Shown piece by piece: positions 36,355-48,463 of a stretch of DNA of 64,000 nt. How positions within the stretch are numbered: the first letter of the stretch is position 1; each line of letters starts with the position of its first letter. The notes below the pieces were generated by a model. That model saw nothing but the letters and a program-made list of their open reading frames with translations. It did no database searches and was not told where the DNA came from. The stretch lies in contig MU394057.1 in the NCBI GenBank assembly GCA_022578605.1, forward strand, positions 496,001 to 560,000, read 5' to 3'. Source of the stretch: Camillea tinctor. Taxonomy: Eukaryota > Ascomycota > Sordariomycetes > Xylariales > Xylariaceae. Both the position numbers and the translations under genes were made by a program.

Positions 36355-38368
36355 TCACAAAATCTGTAGCGACTGATGATGGGGAGACTCTCCCCATCGT
36401 CGAATCATGTTCTGGAAGTGGATGCAGCGCACACACTTCGGACAGGTAATAGCGGAGGCAGAGCCTGGTTTGAAGCAGCCATGGCCGCTCTTAGCGGCCA
36501 GGCACTCTGCGACCTTCCGGTATGCATCTAGGGCAAAGTCCGGAGCTGTCGATGCCTCGTTCAGGTGCAGTTCATTGAAGAGGCTGCGGATATGCTGAAC
36601 CTGCTGTCTAGTTGCAGCTACAGACTCCTCCAATTGATGATCGGTAAAAACCGATTCATCGTAGAGACCTGTTGCACTATCGGTCAACATGCAATCGAGG
36701 ACAATCTGTCCGCCGAGCTCTGTATCAACCAATCCAGCTTTGACTGCAATCTCAAAGAACTTGTGCATATCCTGTGCAATTTGCAGGCCCTTCTCTGCTC
36801 GGTTCTGCACATATTCATCGATCTTCGAGAGAGTCTTGATAGGTGACTCGAGAGGATCGTAATCGACTTCAATGGGGATAGATCCATAGACATGCATGTA
36901 GTGTCGGATAAGGTCGACGATGGTGGAGTTTCCCACACCATCTGGACTGACAATCTTCACAGCGTGAGATTTAGTTCGTGGACGATTCTTGGGGTCCGTC
37001 TTGTGAACTCGAGCTTGCACGTATTGGAATGCATTGAACAAGGCTTGGTGATGGTAGACAAGTGTCTGAATCCGTTCAGCCAAAGCCATCAAGCGCTTGT
37101 TCATGTATCGCAGAACGGCAGATGCCTATTCATATTAAAATCAGTACCAGCAGGTAAGTAAGAGGTTCAAACAGGTGACTTACGTAGGCAGAGATCGCTG
37201 CATTGCGGACTTCTCTCGTCTCATTAGCCATATCGACACTGTCCAGAATCGGCTTCAGATACTGCTTCTCAACGGCCATATGAGCCACAGGGACAACTTC
37301 GTCCCATAGCGACTGGATCTCGCTAGCAATAGCTTGACGCTCCTGGTCGACAACACGGCCGTATTCCGCAACGTTAGGTGCATTGACAGCATATGAAGCA
37401 GCCGCCTCCTGGAACACAACGTTCAGCTGCGTATGGCACTGGTGGGCTATATTGAGGATGATCCTGTCCCTGTGTTAGTGAAGATTATAGATAATTGGAG
37501 GGACCACTCAACTGGCTTGCACCATTTCGTGCGTAATAAACCATGTTGGCTCGATCACTGTCACCATAATTCAACTCCCAGCCAAGAGCTTGGAGTTTGC
37601 TCAGTATGTGGTCGTATGACGTTGTGTTCACCTTGACCAATCGGTGGACCTTGGCAAAGTCATAGTATTTGGAGTAGAACTCTGACTCGTTTTCCATAAT
37701 GAGTGCCTCAATGCGAACAAGATTCTCAACGCGTTCGAGTTGGTCGGTAGCTTTGCCCTTGAGGTCGTGGACCTATTAATCTCGCGTTAGGCTCTATTAT
37801 TCCTGATTGTGTTTAGAAGATAAAGACGACAAACCTCTTCCTCCAGAAGCTCCTTTCTCAGGCGGAGCGCATTGATCTTCTCCTTCATCGGAGTTGAAGC
37901 TTCCTGAGATGGAGGGAGCTGCTCTAGAGCCGCAGTAGTGCGGCTTAGATGAAGACGGAAGTGGCTGGATATTTCCTCTACAAGCTGGGTATAGGCGTCC
38001 AAATCGTGAACAGCGTTGTAGTATTCGTTAGGACTGGGTACCGTGATGACGATTCTTGCCATTTCCTCATGTACCTCAGGGCTAGAAGCCTCCTCACGTT
38101 TGAACTTGGACGCACTATACGGTGTTATAAGTACTAGTAGATAATTGTAGAGAGGACACCCAACTTACAATTCGATCTCTTCTGGGGTTAAGACTCTCAA
38201 AGGGCTCTCGGAGGCCATATATTCGAGTTTAAACCACTGAGCATGTAAAGGACCGGCGGGTGCGATAAGGTCCTTGAGAATTGTCTTGTGTGCGTCGGAT
38301 TTGGCACCCGCAGCATCACAGAGAAGGCTGAAGATAGCCTCGTGTCTGGAGATCTGAGCAGGCTCCAT
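36355..38368 (-). CDS. Conserved-looking coiled-coil protein, possible HAUS3/augmin relative
   Basis: Five exons give 598 aa: 38368-38169, 38114-37835, 37772-37513, 37469-37184 and 37125-36355. The introns (54, 62, 43 and 58 nt) all keep the frame and have GT-AG ends, so this is a real gene. The N-terminus has a compact motif, AQWFKLEYMASESPLRVLTP followed by EEIEL, then long predicted coiled coils (LRLRKELLEEEVHDLKGKAT and onward) without membrane segments or signal peptide. The end holds a Cys cluster (CPKCVRCIHFQNMIRRWG). I do not recognise it with certainty. The WF...VLTPEE motif, the coiled coils and the 598-aa length recall HAUS3 (human protein about 600 aa), a subunit of the microtubule-nucleating augmin complex. 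That is inference from pattern and length only. The 43-nt intron is at the short limit for fungi. Confidence 0.7.
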
Positions 38369-41300
38369 AGTGATAATTCCTTTCGCGTGATCACGCGTGC
38401 CAGAAAAATCTTAGGGCAGAATGGTGTTTGGGATGATACAAATGTGATTACCAGCTGATGGTATTATGCAATTGTTTCCGGCGTTATAGCTAGAATATAT
38501 CTCAGTATTTTCTGTGAACATGTTTAATAGGATAGAGGACGCTTTTGAAAAAAAAATTTTGATAAAGGGGTAACTTACGGATGATATAACCAATTGCGAC
38601 CAGTACAATGGCAAGGAAAGTAGCCCTAGATTGGGTTGACAAATATATGACCTCTAGGTGTCTTGACTTATACGAGTAGGCAGGTAGCTGATGTGCACAC
38701 TGAGAACTACTGGATATGCCTTTTCTGAGTACTGTCAAGAATGTTAGAGTCGGCGTGATTTCGATGCAGTTGCTCTAGGAGATACCACGATAGTCCTCGT
38801 CGGCGATATTTGTAGATGCAATGTAAATACCTTCCAGGACGGAAAAAAAAAGGCACGGCAACAATGAGCTGATTAGGAAATGAGAAATGAGAAGAATGCA
38901 CACAAATAAAATTTATGTGGGTGTAGTTCACGTTGTCGACGTGAATGGATGCACACAATAGTGATGGAAGGAGGAAAGAAAGGGTGACAGGAGATTCGGA
39001 AGGGAAAAAAAAATAACTTACCAAGAATAGACTGTGCCTTGAATATACCTTAGGCTCAATATACTGAAATTCACAGAAGATGTGATCTGGAAGGGTTTGG
39101 GGATTGTGCAGAGTACAGAGTGCCAAAGGCAGATTGTAAGGTGATTGATGATGACCTTGCGATGTCTTGACCGCTGGAGATGTTGAAGGTCTAGAGAAGG
39201 TCTAGAAGTGGTGCAAGTTGATGCAAATGGGTACAAGTGGATTGTATGTAGAAGTAACAAGTGTGCTAGGTACTGGTGCACATTTACCTCACAAGATATG
39301 GTGAGCTGGTTGTGATGATTTTTGAGGGACACGAGAAAAATCAAGTAAATAGAATGCACAACAGAAAATATGAAGTGAAGTGAAGGTGTATGGAGAAAAT
39401 AAGAGGGCTTGGATATGAAAAGATACAGGTAAAGGTAATCGACCTCAAGGTGATGAACTTTTAGAGGTTGTAGATGAATTGGTCTAAGGTACCTGGGCTA
39501 GGGTAGGTAGAGAGAGACATCGGAGGTAGGAAGTAATGGGATGTGTGTAAAGGTAAACAGAGGGGTGGAAGAGATCTATTGGTCCGTGCAGGGATGAAAG
39601 GTATTGAATGTACATGAGTACAAGAGTACATCGATACATAGATACATATTGGTTAGATACGTACTTGCCATGTGTTGAAGGCATTAGCATGTACCTGAGT
39701 ATTTATGGCGCTACACCTTTAAAAAGCTAGCGTGCTATGAACTTGCTTAAATGTATATAGCACTATATAGCACTATACCTAGAGACTTGCCAGTGTATTC
39801 CAGAAACCGAGCATTAAGCAACACAGGTCAACTCGCCTAACTACTCCCGTTTCTGACAACAACATTTGGCCAAACAGAAAAAAAAAAGAAAAAAAAAGAA
39901 GAAGGAGAAGAAGGAAAATATTAACGCGAGTACATTGGTCAATACCTGCTCACTAGTATTCAGGTACTCCTTTTTGCAACAAGGAAGGCGCAACTATCCA
40001 GTCGGTGGCTTCTTTCTAAAGGATTTATTATATGCACGTGGCTTAAATAATTTGAGAGGGGCAAATAATACTTACCTAGGACGTGTAAGTCAGGTAATTA
40101 TCACCAACTCATTTACACGATAGTAATAAAGTAGGTTATATATATCAATCTGAGATTTTGGTATATACATTCAATATTATCTTAATTGAAGTAGGATATT
40201 ATATCAAGAATCAGATGCAAGGTATCATTTTATATACGACGACTTATCTACCTACCGCTTACCTACTACCTACGGTCAACTTAACCAGGATAAAGAGTCT
40301 CCCATTCCAAAGGTTTGCACCGGCATTCAAACTTATTGATTACATCTAACTTAGCCATCTCAGTTATTTTTAGAAGAAAAAAAAACTCGTATAAATAATG
40401 TTGAATCCTTTGATAACGAAGTTTTAACTCATTCACGCATACCCCTGGAACATAATCCTCACCCCGTCTCTCTCCCTTCTTAAGCCCCCTTTTTCCCCGC
40501 CTCCCCCCCTTTTCTCCTTTTGTGTTCTCTTGCAGAAACAACAAATCTGATAAGATCTAAGAAATTTCATGTACTGGAAAAAAAATGGCAGAAACACAAC
40601 AACTTTTTCTTTTCTTTTCTTTTCTTTCCCCATAAAAACATCACATAGAGAAAGTCCGCATATGTACATCATGTCTTGTATTTTGCAACGCTTGTCTCAT
40701 ATGTTGTGTTTCGAAGCGATTAGTGCTGAGTGGTTGCATCTCTAGACTGGTGCAACGGGCACTTTTCAGCGGTCAATCCATCGTTACTTGGGATTTGTAT
40801 GTACGTACGCAATCCCCTTTCCACCTGATTTACTTATTTTTTTTTCTATCTCCATTTTTCTGATCGCATTAGTGGACTGCGGTGTTTAGGAATGGGAAGC
40901 GATTCTGACAAGCTTAGAAAATCAAGGAGAGAGAGAGGACCAGATAGGACTGCTATTCGGTTCTGATGCCTTGTTGCAAGAAGATCAGAAGTATGTTCCC
41001 GCGATTTGAAGAGCCACCGCTTCTTTTCTGTCAACTTCAAACGATTCTTTTTTTTTTCTTTGACACCTGACATATAGACTAGAACAACTAGCTATCATCA
41101 CCACTCCATGTTATAGAGATTTTTACCGGATCTTGCATGTCGTTGGCCAATCCTCAATCTGCAGTAGGCCTCTCCCAATGAGATGAAAGATGCCACTGGA
41201 TGTCAACCCAAGCGTTTGCATTGCTTACCCATGTGTCTGTACCAACCCGTTACGCGATGCCTCCCCGTTGCGCTGCAAGTGTCAAAAGTGACAGCACCCG

Positions 41301-41911
41301 GATGTACCTTGGTTTCCCTTTACACAATTTATCATGGTTACAAGCGTAGGGGGGGGGCGAGATGGGCCGGCGTTCTTGTGTTCTGTTTTGGACAAAATTC
41401 TTTAGCTACTTGTCTTTTTTTTTTCTATTTTTCTATTTAATTTCCCCCTCTAAACCCTTTTGCCCTAGGTTAAGTCATAGGAGTTGCACATGATTAGGTC
41501 CCTTCCGGTTACCCGCCGCCCTGGCCGAATATCTATGTGTGACTTCATGGACGCAGTTCTTGGCTGTTCTGATATGCTCAGCAACTCGGTCTCAACTCAG
41601 AGTGGACTTTAGCTGCCTCTCCGTAGGGGGCATGTGTGATCATGGGGCTGCATGTGTTCGTCCGTGGGAGCTCAGATGGGCCCAGATTTGGATCTAGGGA
41701 GAGACTACCGAGTTCTGCTCGGCCACTACATCTTACATCTCGATCTCCAGCTCCCGATTCTCTTTTCAACAAACGGACTATAACTAGAATCCGAATTCTG
41801 CAATTCCTATATCTACTGTTGTCTCATCCCTCCTTACCTTCTTCCTAGGGCAACCTATATCTCCTATCCTCCCGCACTGCGTGTTTGCCCAGTCAGTTAA
41901 GCTTTTGTGAT
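38369..41911. other. Long divergent intergenic region with CT/GA-rich tracts
   Basis: About 3.5 kb between the coiled-coil gene (-) and the LrgA-LrgB gene (+). On the minus strand, splice-donor-like GTAAGTTA sequences occur near 38573 and 39018, which could mean 5' UTR introns of the 36355-38368 gene. CT-rich tracts occur on both strands (40440-40620, 41400-41430). No coding gene supported. Confidence 0.45.
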
Positions 41912-43864
41912 ATGACGCTACACATCAGCAGCAAGATCAATATGTCTCTTGTTCAACAGTTCTGTACGACTTTTAGAGAACCGGCAACAGCAAAACGGTA
42001 TAGGGATGCCGGCTTCGGGATCTTGTTCATTGTGCTAAACCAGCTCCTGATTATTCCTACTCAGATTGCTCTCAAGCTTCACTCGATAAACCTACCAGCG
42101 TCCATCATTGTGATGCTGTTCTTGTCTACATCCATCATCGTTGCTGGTTACTTCAGTGAGGCAGTTGGGCCGTTCTACAGGAAACACCTTCAAGGGCCGA
42201 GTGATTTCCTCGGCCGGCACATGTCGTTTGGATTCGTGGCATTATTTCTGATGCTGAACCGGGACCACATCACAAATTCCTCGGATATACCTAAAATTGC
42301 CGCAGCTTTCAGTAAGTGGGAAATGGAAATACCTTAAACAGACAAAACATATATCCCCTCTACGGTGGTAGGGTAAATCATATACTGACTACGCTGTATA
42401 GTAATAACAACTATCATGAGCTACGTAGCAGCTTTTGCTTTTGCAGCAGGGGGCTTCAAGCTAGAACGTCAGCTCCGGGGTCTACGGCAGAAGAAATCCA
42501 ACGACCTCGAGAGCAACAACAATAACAAATCGTGGCCCAGTCCCTCCTCCACACCCCGGCCAGCCACCCCCGTGGGACGATCATCGAAGCCGGTTGCCAA
42601 GCTCCCAGCCCTCTCCAGCGTGCTCGAGAAAAACGGCTCCCTCTCCTCGATCGAGTCGGCGACGCAAGCACCCAAAACGACCCAATCGCGGCTCGTCGAC
42701 TTCGTAGTCCGCACCGCGCCCTTCTGGCTGTGTCTCTTCCTGCTGGCCACCGTCGGGTTCCCCGTGTACCTCGCGACGCGGTACGAGATGCCCTTCGAAG
42801 CGCTCTCGTTCCTGCTGCTCTGGATGCTGTGCGTGCAGTTCCTGCGGTACGTGCGGGCGACGCCGCTCCTGTCCCCGCGGCCCAGGCTGCGCTCCGCGCT
42901 GGTCATCCTCGCGAACCCGCTGCTCCTGACCTGGGCGCTGGGGTCGGCCTACCTCTGGGTCAAGGTCGCCTGCACGGGGCAGTCGATCGCGGCGGTGGCG
43001 ACGGGCTTCCGGCGGCACGGCACGCTGGCGGACTGCGTGGCGTACGTGCTGCGCGAGGGGGGCGGCCTGCGCTCGCACGTGGGGGCGGGCGACCTCGCGG
43101 CGCCCATCCTCGACGCGGGCATCGTGGTGCTGGGCTTCAAGCTGTACGAGTACCGCGCGGAGCTGTGGTCGAGCTGCGGGGCGGTGGTGGCCACGTGCAC
43201 GGCGCTGGCGGCGGTCAACGTGTTCGCCAACGCGGCGGTGGGCGCGGCGGTGGGGCTCTCGCGCGAGGAGGCGGTTGCGTTCGCGGGGCGCAGCGTCACC
43301 ATGGCGCTGGGCGTGCCGGCCATCGAGAACCTCGGCGGCAGCACCACGCTCATGAGCGCCGTGGCTATCTTCAGCGGCGTCCTGTTCCAGATGACGGGCG
43401 ACTGGCTCTTCGCCGTGATGCGCGTGCGCGACCGCAACGCGCACTACTACCAACAGCAGCAACAGAAGCAGCAGTGCTCGGTTCTTGCTCCGAGCTTAGT
43501 AGCGCCGGTGCCCGAAAAGGAGGGCAGTGGCACACCCGCCGTGGACGCTAAAACTAGCGATGACGACAGCACGGAGAAGGCTAGTCCCATGATGGTCGAT
43601 GTGAACGAGAAGACCGTACAGCCGAGTAGCAAGATCGGCTGTGGAAATTACGAGAGTAACAGCGAGAACCAGGAGGCGGTAGTAGTAGCTGCCGGTGTGA
43701 CGGTGGGGATCAACGCGGCGGCCATGGGCACCGCATACCTGATAGAGCGAGACTCGCGGGCTACCGCGTACTCAGCGCTGGCCATGACGGTCTTCGGGGC
43801 CATGACGGTGGCACTGGCGGCGTTGCCGGGTGCTAAGGAGGCTATGGTATACCTGACATCATGA
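41912..43864 (+). CDS. LrgA-LrgB fusion membrane protein (plant PLGG1-like)
   Basis: A 620-aa polytopic membrane protein from exons 41912-42311 and 42402-43864 (intron 42312-42401). The first ~135 residues follow the LrgA/CidA pattern, with LPASIIVMLFLSTSIIVAGY and DFLGRHMSFGFVALFL. A polar Ser/Pro-rich linker (about 155-210) leads into an LrgB/CidB domain whose marks are GRSVTMALGVPAIENLGGST and, near the end, AAMGTAYLIERDSRATAYSA. The LrgB domain is split by an insert of about 80 polar residues (about 477-556; poly-Gln, Ser, Glu). In bacteria LrgA and LrgB are separate proteins linked to murein-hydrolase control; the plant fusion PLGG1 exports glycolate and glycerate from plastids. The fungal substrate and membrane are unknown. 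ATG 41912 is the first in-frame ATG; 41942 is an alternative. Exon 2 is very GC3-rich. Confidence 0.88.
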
Positions 43865-45581
43865 CATCGATCGAGGTGTATGTTGGCTAGTGATTTGGGC
43901 TTTGTGATTTTTACCCTCCAGCAGCCTCATCCCCTTTCTCTCCGGCCTGCATGGGATGAGTGTAGAACGTTGTTTATTCATGAGTTTGTGTAATTATGGG
44001 AGGCGGGTGGGGGAGGACGGCTTTTTATGGAGAAATATGATAGAATACAAAGGGAAGGACAGGAAAAACGGGAAATAAAAAGAAAAGGGATATCTTTTCT
44101 TTGATTGGGTATGTATATGCGATGAATGGGTACTTATGGTATGGTATGATATCGATCGATGTATCTAGGCTGCATCTTAGACGTAACGAAAGGGAGAGCC
44201 CCTGAGCCAAGTTAAATAATACTACATCTAAGAAACTAAACTAGACAAAAAATCGTACGAGAATTGCCTTGGATATCTAATGATCACACCTGTGTTTATC
44301 GAATTAGTAAATACCACCGGTTCATTGGATCCGATCTTCAGCTTTGTGCGATATTGGCTCCCATCGCTGCTATAATAAGAGCAGGCTGACAGTCCGTGTT
44401 TTATGGTTATGCGCACAAACCAACCACTCCTGTAGGTTAGGTGTTATCAAGATGTTACCAAGGCTCCCTTACCACGCGATGATTATACTAATCCGCGATG
44501 ACTCTTTGATTATTCTATTTTCTGATCCGGTCTTACGGTTCTACAACCGACGAACAACAGAACAATCGTTCCATACGAGTACAATCTCTGTTTGTGATGT
44601 GTTTGTGGCATTTTGGGTTTTTATGCCGTGGTCCGTTCGATCCAATAACAAAACCTCGATTGTGAGCTTTTAAAAATACACGAGTATCAAGCGAAAGGGG
44701 TTTTGTGAAAGAAAGACAAGATGATACTGTGGGAGTCAGCCTATCCCAGGGAAGACCAGCAGGCGGTTCGTCGTCTATCAACGTCGTAGATTTTCGATCT
44801 CACTCGATCTTATCGCGTACAGGGTCGTACGTTCGTACGTTCGAAAGTAGGATGGACGTACGCGTTAAGTGTATTTTCTTCTTCTCTTCTTCTACTTTTT
44901 TTCCGTTTTTGGTTAATGAAAGGCTAGGATGGATCATCGGTTGTGCCCTGCAGGCGGAGTAGTTCGTAAACTAGGAAGAGAAGGAGAAGGGACATCTATC
45001 TGGTGTATTTTCTCTGAATGACACGAGGAATGACACGAGGAATGACACGCTGTAAGTGAGGCTTGTGCACGTTATACAAATGACCTCATCTCTTTGCTTC
45101 AATGACACACGCGGAAAGCTAATAATTACCTAGCTTCATCTGAGACTAGAGTTCTTCTAGAGGAAAGGGGCATGTAGACAATAGAGACTGTAGCTATACA
45201 TAGAGATATGGGGACTTGATGAAGTTTGCATGGTGATAGTGCTGGCTTGTATCATAACAGTTGAGACCATAATATGAATGGATGTGCAGAAGTAAAGGCA
45301 TATAGGTATTCTTAAGGAGATAGGATCATGAAGAAAACGGAACCCAAAAATAAAGACATTTTAGGACTTAACAGAACTTTTTTTTTTCTTCTCCAGGTTT
45401 ACCCGTAATTATCGAGCTGTATCTGTATGGTAGAGGGGAAACATCTATAATGCCAGTAACGTATTACCGTGATCCCCCTAGACAGATCTGCGAAAAACCT
45501 GTTTCGGCGTGACACAGAGCCTCATGTCTGCCAGCCATAGAGAGGTGCAGGAACAGTGAAATATTCTGAATGGGCAGAACA
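43865..45581. other. Convergent intergenic region
   Basis: 3' flanks of the LrgA-LrgB gene and ESS1. A short tandem repeat of GAATGACACGAG (about three units) lies at about 45015-45050. No gene supported. Confidence 0.5.
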
Positions 45582-46253
45582 CTATTCAAGCCTCTCAATC
45601 AGGTGAAGACCACTCGCGGTCTCGACAATACCGCTCATCTCGCCGGGTTGCAATGCAAATGCGGCGTCCTCGAACTCTCTCTGCATATCTCCCTTTCCGA
45701 AGTATCCCAGGTCACCTCGCTTTCTCGCAGAGCTGCAGTCGCTTTCACTCATGGCCAGCTCTCCTAGGGAGATGGCGCCACTCTTGATCTTCTGTTCGTG
45801 GTCCTTGATGATGGTCATGGCCTCGTCCTTGCTTCGTGTGATTTGGCTCTCGCGCCAGCTAGCGGGTCGTCGGCTGTCCCGGTGCTTGACGAGCAAATGA
45901 GCAGCGCGGATCTTACCCTCGGGTCGGGATGCTGAGGTAGACTGGGAAGAGGAGTGGTGCGTGGCCATATACTTCTTCAGCTTTTCGGTGTCGGTTCCCG
46001 AAGGAGGCTCCCATCGTGATACCTTCTCCAGCGCGTTGAAGTAGTAGGGGAGATTCTTGGAGTTGCTATGGCGCACCTCCCAGCCCTGAGGAAGACCGCT
46101 GTCATCCTGAACCGGCAGTTAGTATTCGAGCTATTTCTAATATGATACTGGAATCAAGAGGATGGAGCTGGGAGTGGGACTGGGCATTGGGGATTGGGGA
46201 CGAGGATGTACATGGTAAGTAAGGACAAGAGGTAAATTAGAGAAGCTCACCAT
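45582..46253 (-). CDS. ESS1: Peptidyl-prolyl cis-trans isomerase, Pin1/Ess1 type
   Basis: A 175-aa parvulin that isomerises phospho-Ser/Thr-Pro bonds, including those in the RNA polymerase II C-terminal domain; nuclear. Exon 1 is only the ATG (46253-46251), followed by GTGAGC and a 144-nt intron (46107-46250); exon 2 is 46106-45582. Splicing yields the expected N-terminus MDDSGLPQGWEVRHSNSKN. The WW domain runs from about residue 6 to 38 (GWEVRHS ... PYYFN ... SRWEPPSG). The PPIase domain has RAAHLLVKHRDSRRPASWR with the phosphate-binding basic residues, then GDLGYFGKGDMQREFEDAAF and the family end SGLHLIERLE. Length equals yeast Ess1 and human Pin1 within a few residues. Confidence 0.95.
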
Positions 46254-47090
46254 GATGCTATATAGCAAGTTATATAAATAAGAAAAGGTTCGGAAGAGCA
46301 CGATGGCAACAGAAAGCTTAGATTGGAAGCTGAATACGGTGTTTTTTGGGTAGATGAATAAATGAATAAGAGGAATGGATGCTAAAGGGTGTAGATGAAA
46401 GTAAAAAGAACACCCCCAAACAATGATGGATGAGAAGCAGGGTTGGTTTTCTTTTTCTTTTATGACGACGTATGGAAGAGCATGGATGCTAGCAAGGGTG
46501 TGCTTGAAGCTGAGGGGTTACAAATCGACCTGTCTCGATTTAATTTGTTGGATTCTTTCCCTTTTCGTTGCTTGTTCACTAGGATGGATTTGGTTTGGAT
46601 AACAAGATGTTGATGTCTTTTCTTTTTTCCCCCAAACCAAGGAAGAGAGAGAACAGAGCTAGAGAGGAAGAGGGAGAAATTTGTAACCAAGTAACAAGGT
46701 CAGTGGGGTGATGTAGGTACTGAAAGTCACAAAACAACCTTTTAAATTTTGGACGTCAATGGGTGAATGGTAAATAAAAGAAATAAAAAAAAGAATCTTG
46801 GTTTGCCTCAAGAAAGCTTGAGCGGGAAGAAGAAGAATCACGAGGCCACCGATGATGGAAGAAGTAGAGCGGGGCAACTTATTAGTGTACATAAAAAAAG
46901 GTCTTGAATGGACTAATGCTTGGCACAGCAACGGCTAGGCCAAGCAAAACGCGGGGTGAATTGTGTTAAGTGGTATATACGTATATATTTTGTAAGGGGC
47001 TGGTGTATCCTTGGCGTACTCTTCAGGTACCGCAATGGCAAAGCACCCTATGGAACACCGCTATTTTACTACCTGTAAAGAACTACTCAG
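46254..47090. other. Intergenic, ESS1 upstream region
   Basis: GA-rich on the + strand (CT-rich on the gene strand), as in leaders of expressed fungal genes. No other gene seen. Confidence 0.5.
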
Positions 47091-47393
47091 TACGGAGAAT
47101 CCTAGCAGAAGAACCTGCCTGCCAAGAGTCTTGGCATTATTTTAAACGGCTGTGAAACAGCTGGCAAGCAGGTGCATCGAGGCTTAAAATGAAGCCACTG
47201 TTAATAGCACTATAATCAAATAATTATACGCTAAATATTTTTGTTTATAGTAGCTAATGCCTACTATAAGCACTAAAAATTATAGCGAGCAGATAATTTG
47301 CAGCTGTGAGCAGCTGATTAGCAGGTGTACCCAATCCCTGCCAAAACTGACAAAAGTCTTGGCAGGCAGGTTCTTTTGCTAGGATTCTCCGTA
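47091..47393. mobile_element. MITE with 37-bp terminal inverted repeats
   Basis: A 303-bp non-coding element bounded by inverted repeats. The left end (47091-47127) begins TACGGAGAATCCTAGCA and the right end, read on the other strand from 47393, begins identically; the 37-bp ends differ at one position. Both termini carry the dinucleotide TA, as expected for Tc1/mariner-type insertion. The interior is AT-rich, contains the hairpin TATAGTAG...CTACTATA near 47247-47269 and encodes no transposase. It is therefore a non-autonomous element that would need a transposase in trans. Confidence 0.85.
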
Positions 47394-48463
47394 CTAAGGA
47401 AGGCATGTTGGTGCATACTACCAGCAGTATCCATGCTTAGAAAGAGTGGGTATAAAGGCACGTGCATATTTGAAGCTACTTAGATACATGGCCTTTGTAC
47501 CTAGGTACTATCTAGTAGATTGAAGAGCAGGAGCATTGAATTGTTCAAAGGTGAAATGCTTTCTCCGAAGAACCGAAGAAGGTGGGGGAAAATGGGAGTG
47601 GAGCTGCACAAGTGGTGGATGCCAGGTGCTGAGGTCAGTGAATGGATGCTCGTAATGGGTACCTCAGGTACACGCCTGAGGATGGACTTATAGTGAACCA
47701 CGCATTTTGATTTGTACTTAGCGTGTTTTTTTAAAGTTTTTTTTTATCTTTACTTTTTTATCTTCTCTTTTCTTTTTTTCCCCTTTCAATTGTACCTCCG
47801 TAGCTTCCCTTCAATTTCTCCTTCTTTACTTAAAAAAGCTAGGGGTGCTCTTGTTGATTTTAGAGCAGCAACTACAAGTACTTCGTACACTAACCTAGTA
47901 CTAAGTATACTAAGCTGTATTTGCTTGCTAGTGTCGCCAACACCGTCTTTCTTTCAACACCACTTGCATCCACCATCAATCACTACCACCCATCGTCTAT
48001 TGCCATCTATCACCTTCACCTTTCTCTTTTCATTCTCATTCTCACTCACCACAATCCATTTGCATCAATAGCTTATTTGAGCAAAAAAAAAAAAAGTCAA
48101 GGAATAAGAAAAATAAATAAAAGAAAACAGATCAACATTTATTTATCACCAACCACAAAACACAACTATAAATCCATCATTGACATCATTGTCATTCACC
48201 ACTAACACCAAGTTTGTCCCCTGTAACCTCTTTTCTCTTTCCTTTTTTTTTTCCCTTACCCCTTACTTTCAGCACAAGATCGACAATAGTAAGGGTCCTG
48301 ATACAACATCAAAATAACCCTCGCTTCCCCTCTTAGTTTGTTGAACAAGTCAGCTCATACCAAATAAGCATTTCCCTGTTGTCTCGCCCGAGAAGAAGAA
48401 CCGTCACCATCGCCATCACCATTGCCATCGCCATCATTATCACCGCCAACCTGCACAACCACC
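47394..48463. other. Intergenic, CT-rich leader of the RPB9-like gene
   Basis: T- and CT-rich tracts at about 47725-47830 and 48225-48265 precede the RPB9-like ATG, typical of constitutive fungal promoters and leaders. No coding gene. Confidence 0.5.

Noticed and set aside
38707..39359. Overlapping minus-strand frames of 139 and 113 codons
   Set aside because: Translation of CT-rich leader-type DNA with non-ATG starts; compositionally biased.
42532..43551. Long alternative-frame and antisense open frames over the LrgA-LrgB gene (339 and 293 codons)
   Set aside because: Arg/Ala/Gly-rich translations produced by the GC3-rich coding strand; the sense frame carries clear family motifs.
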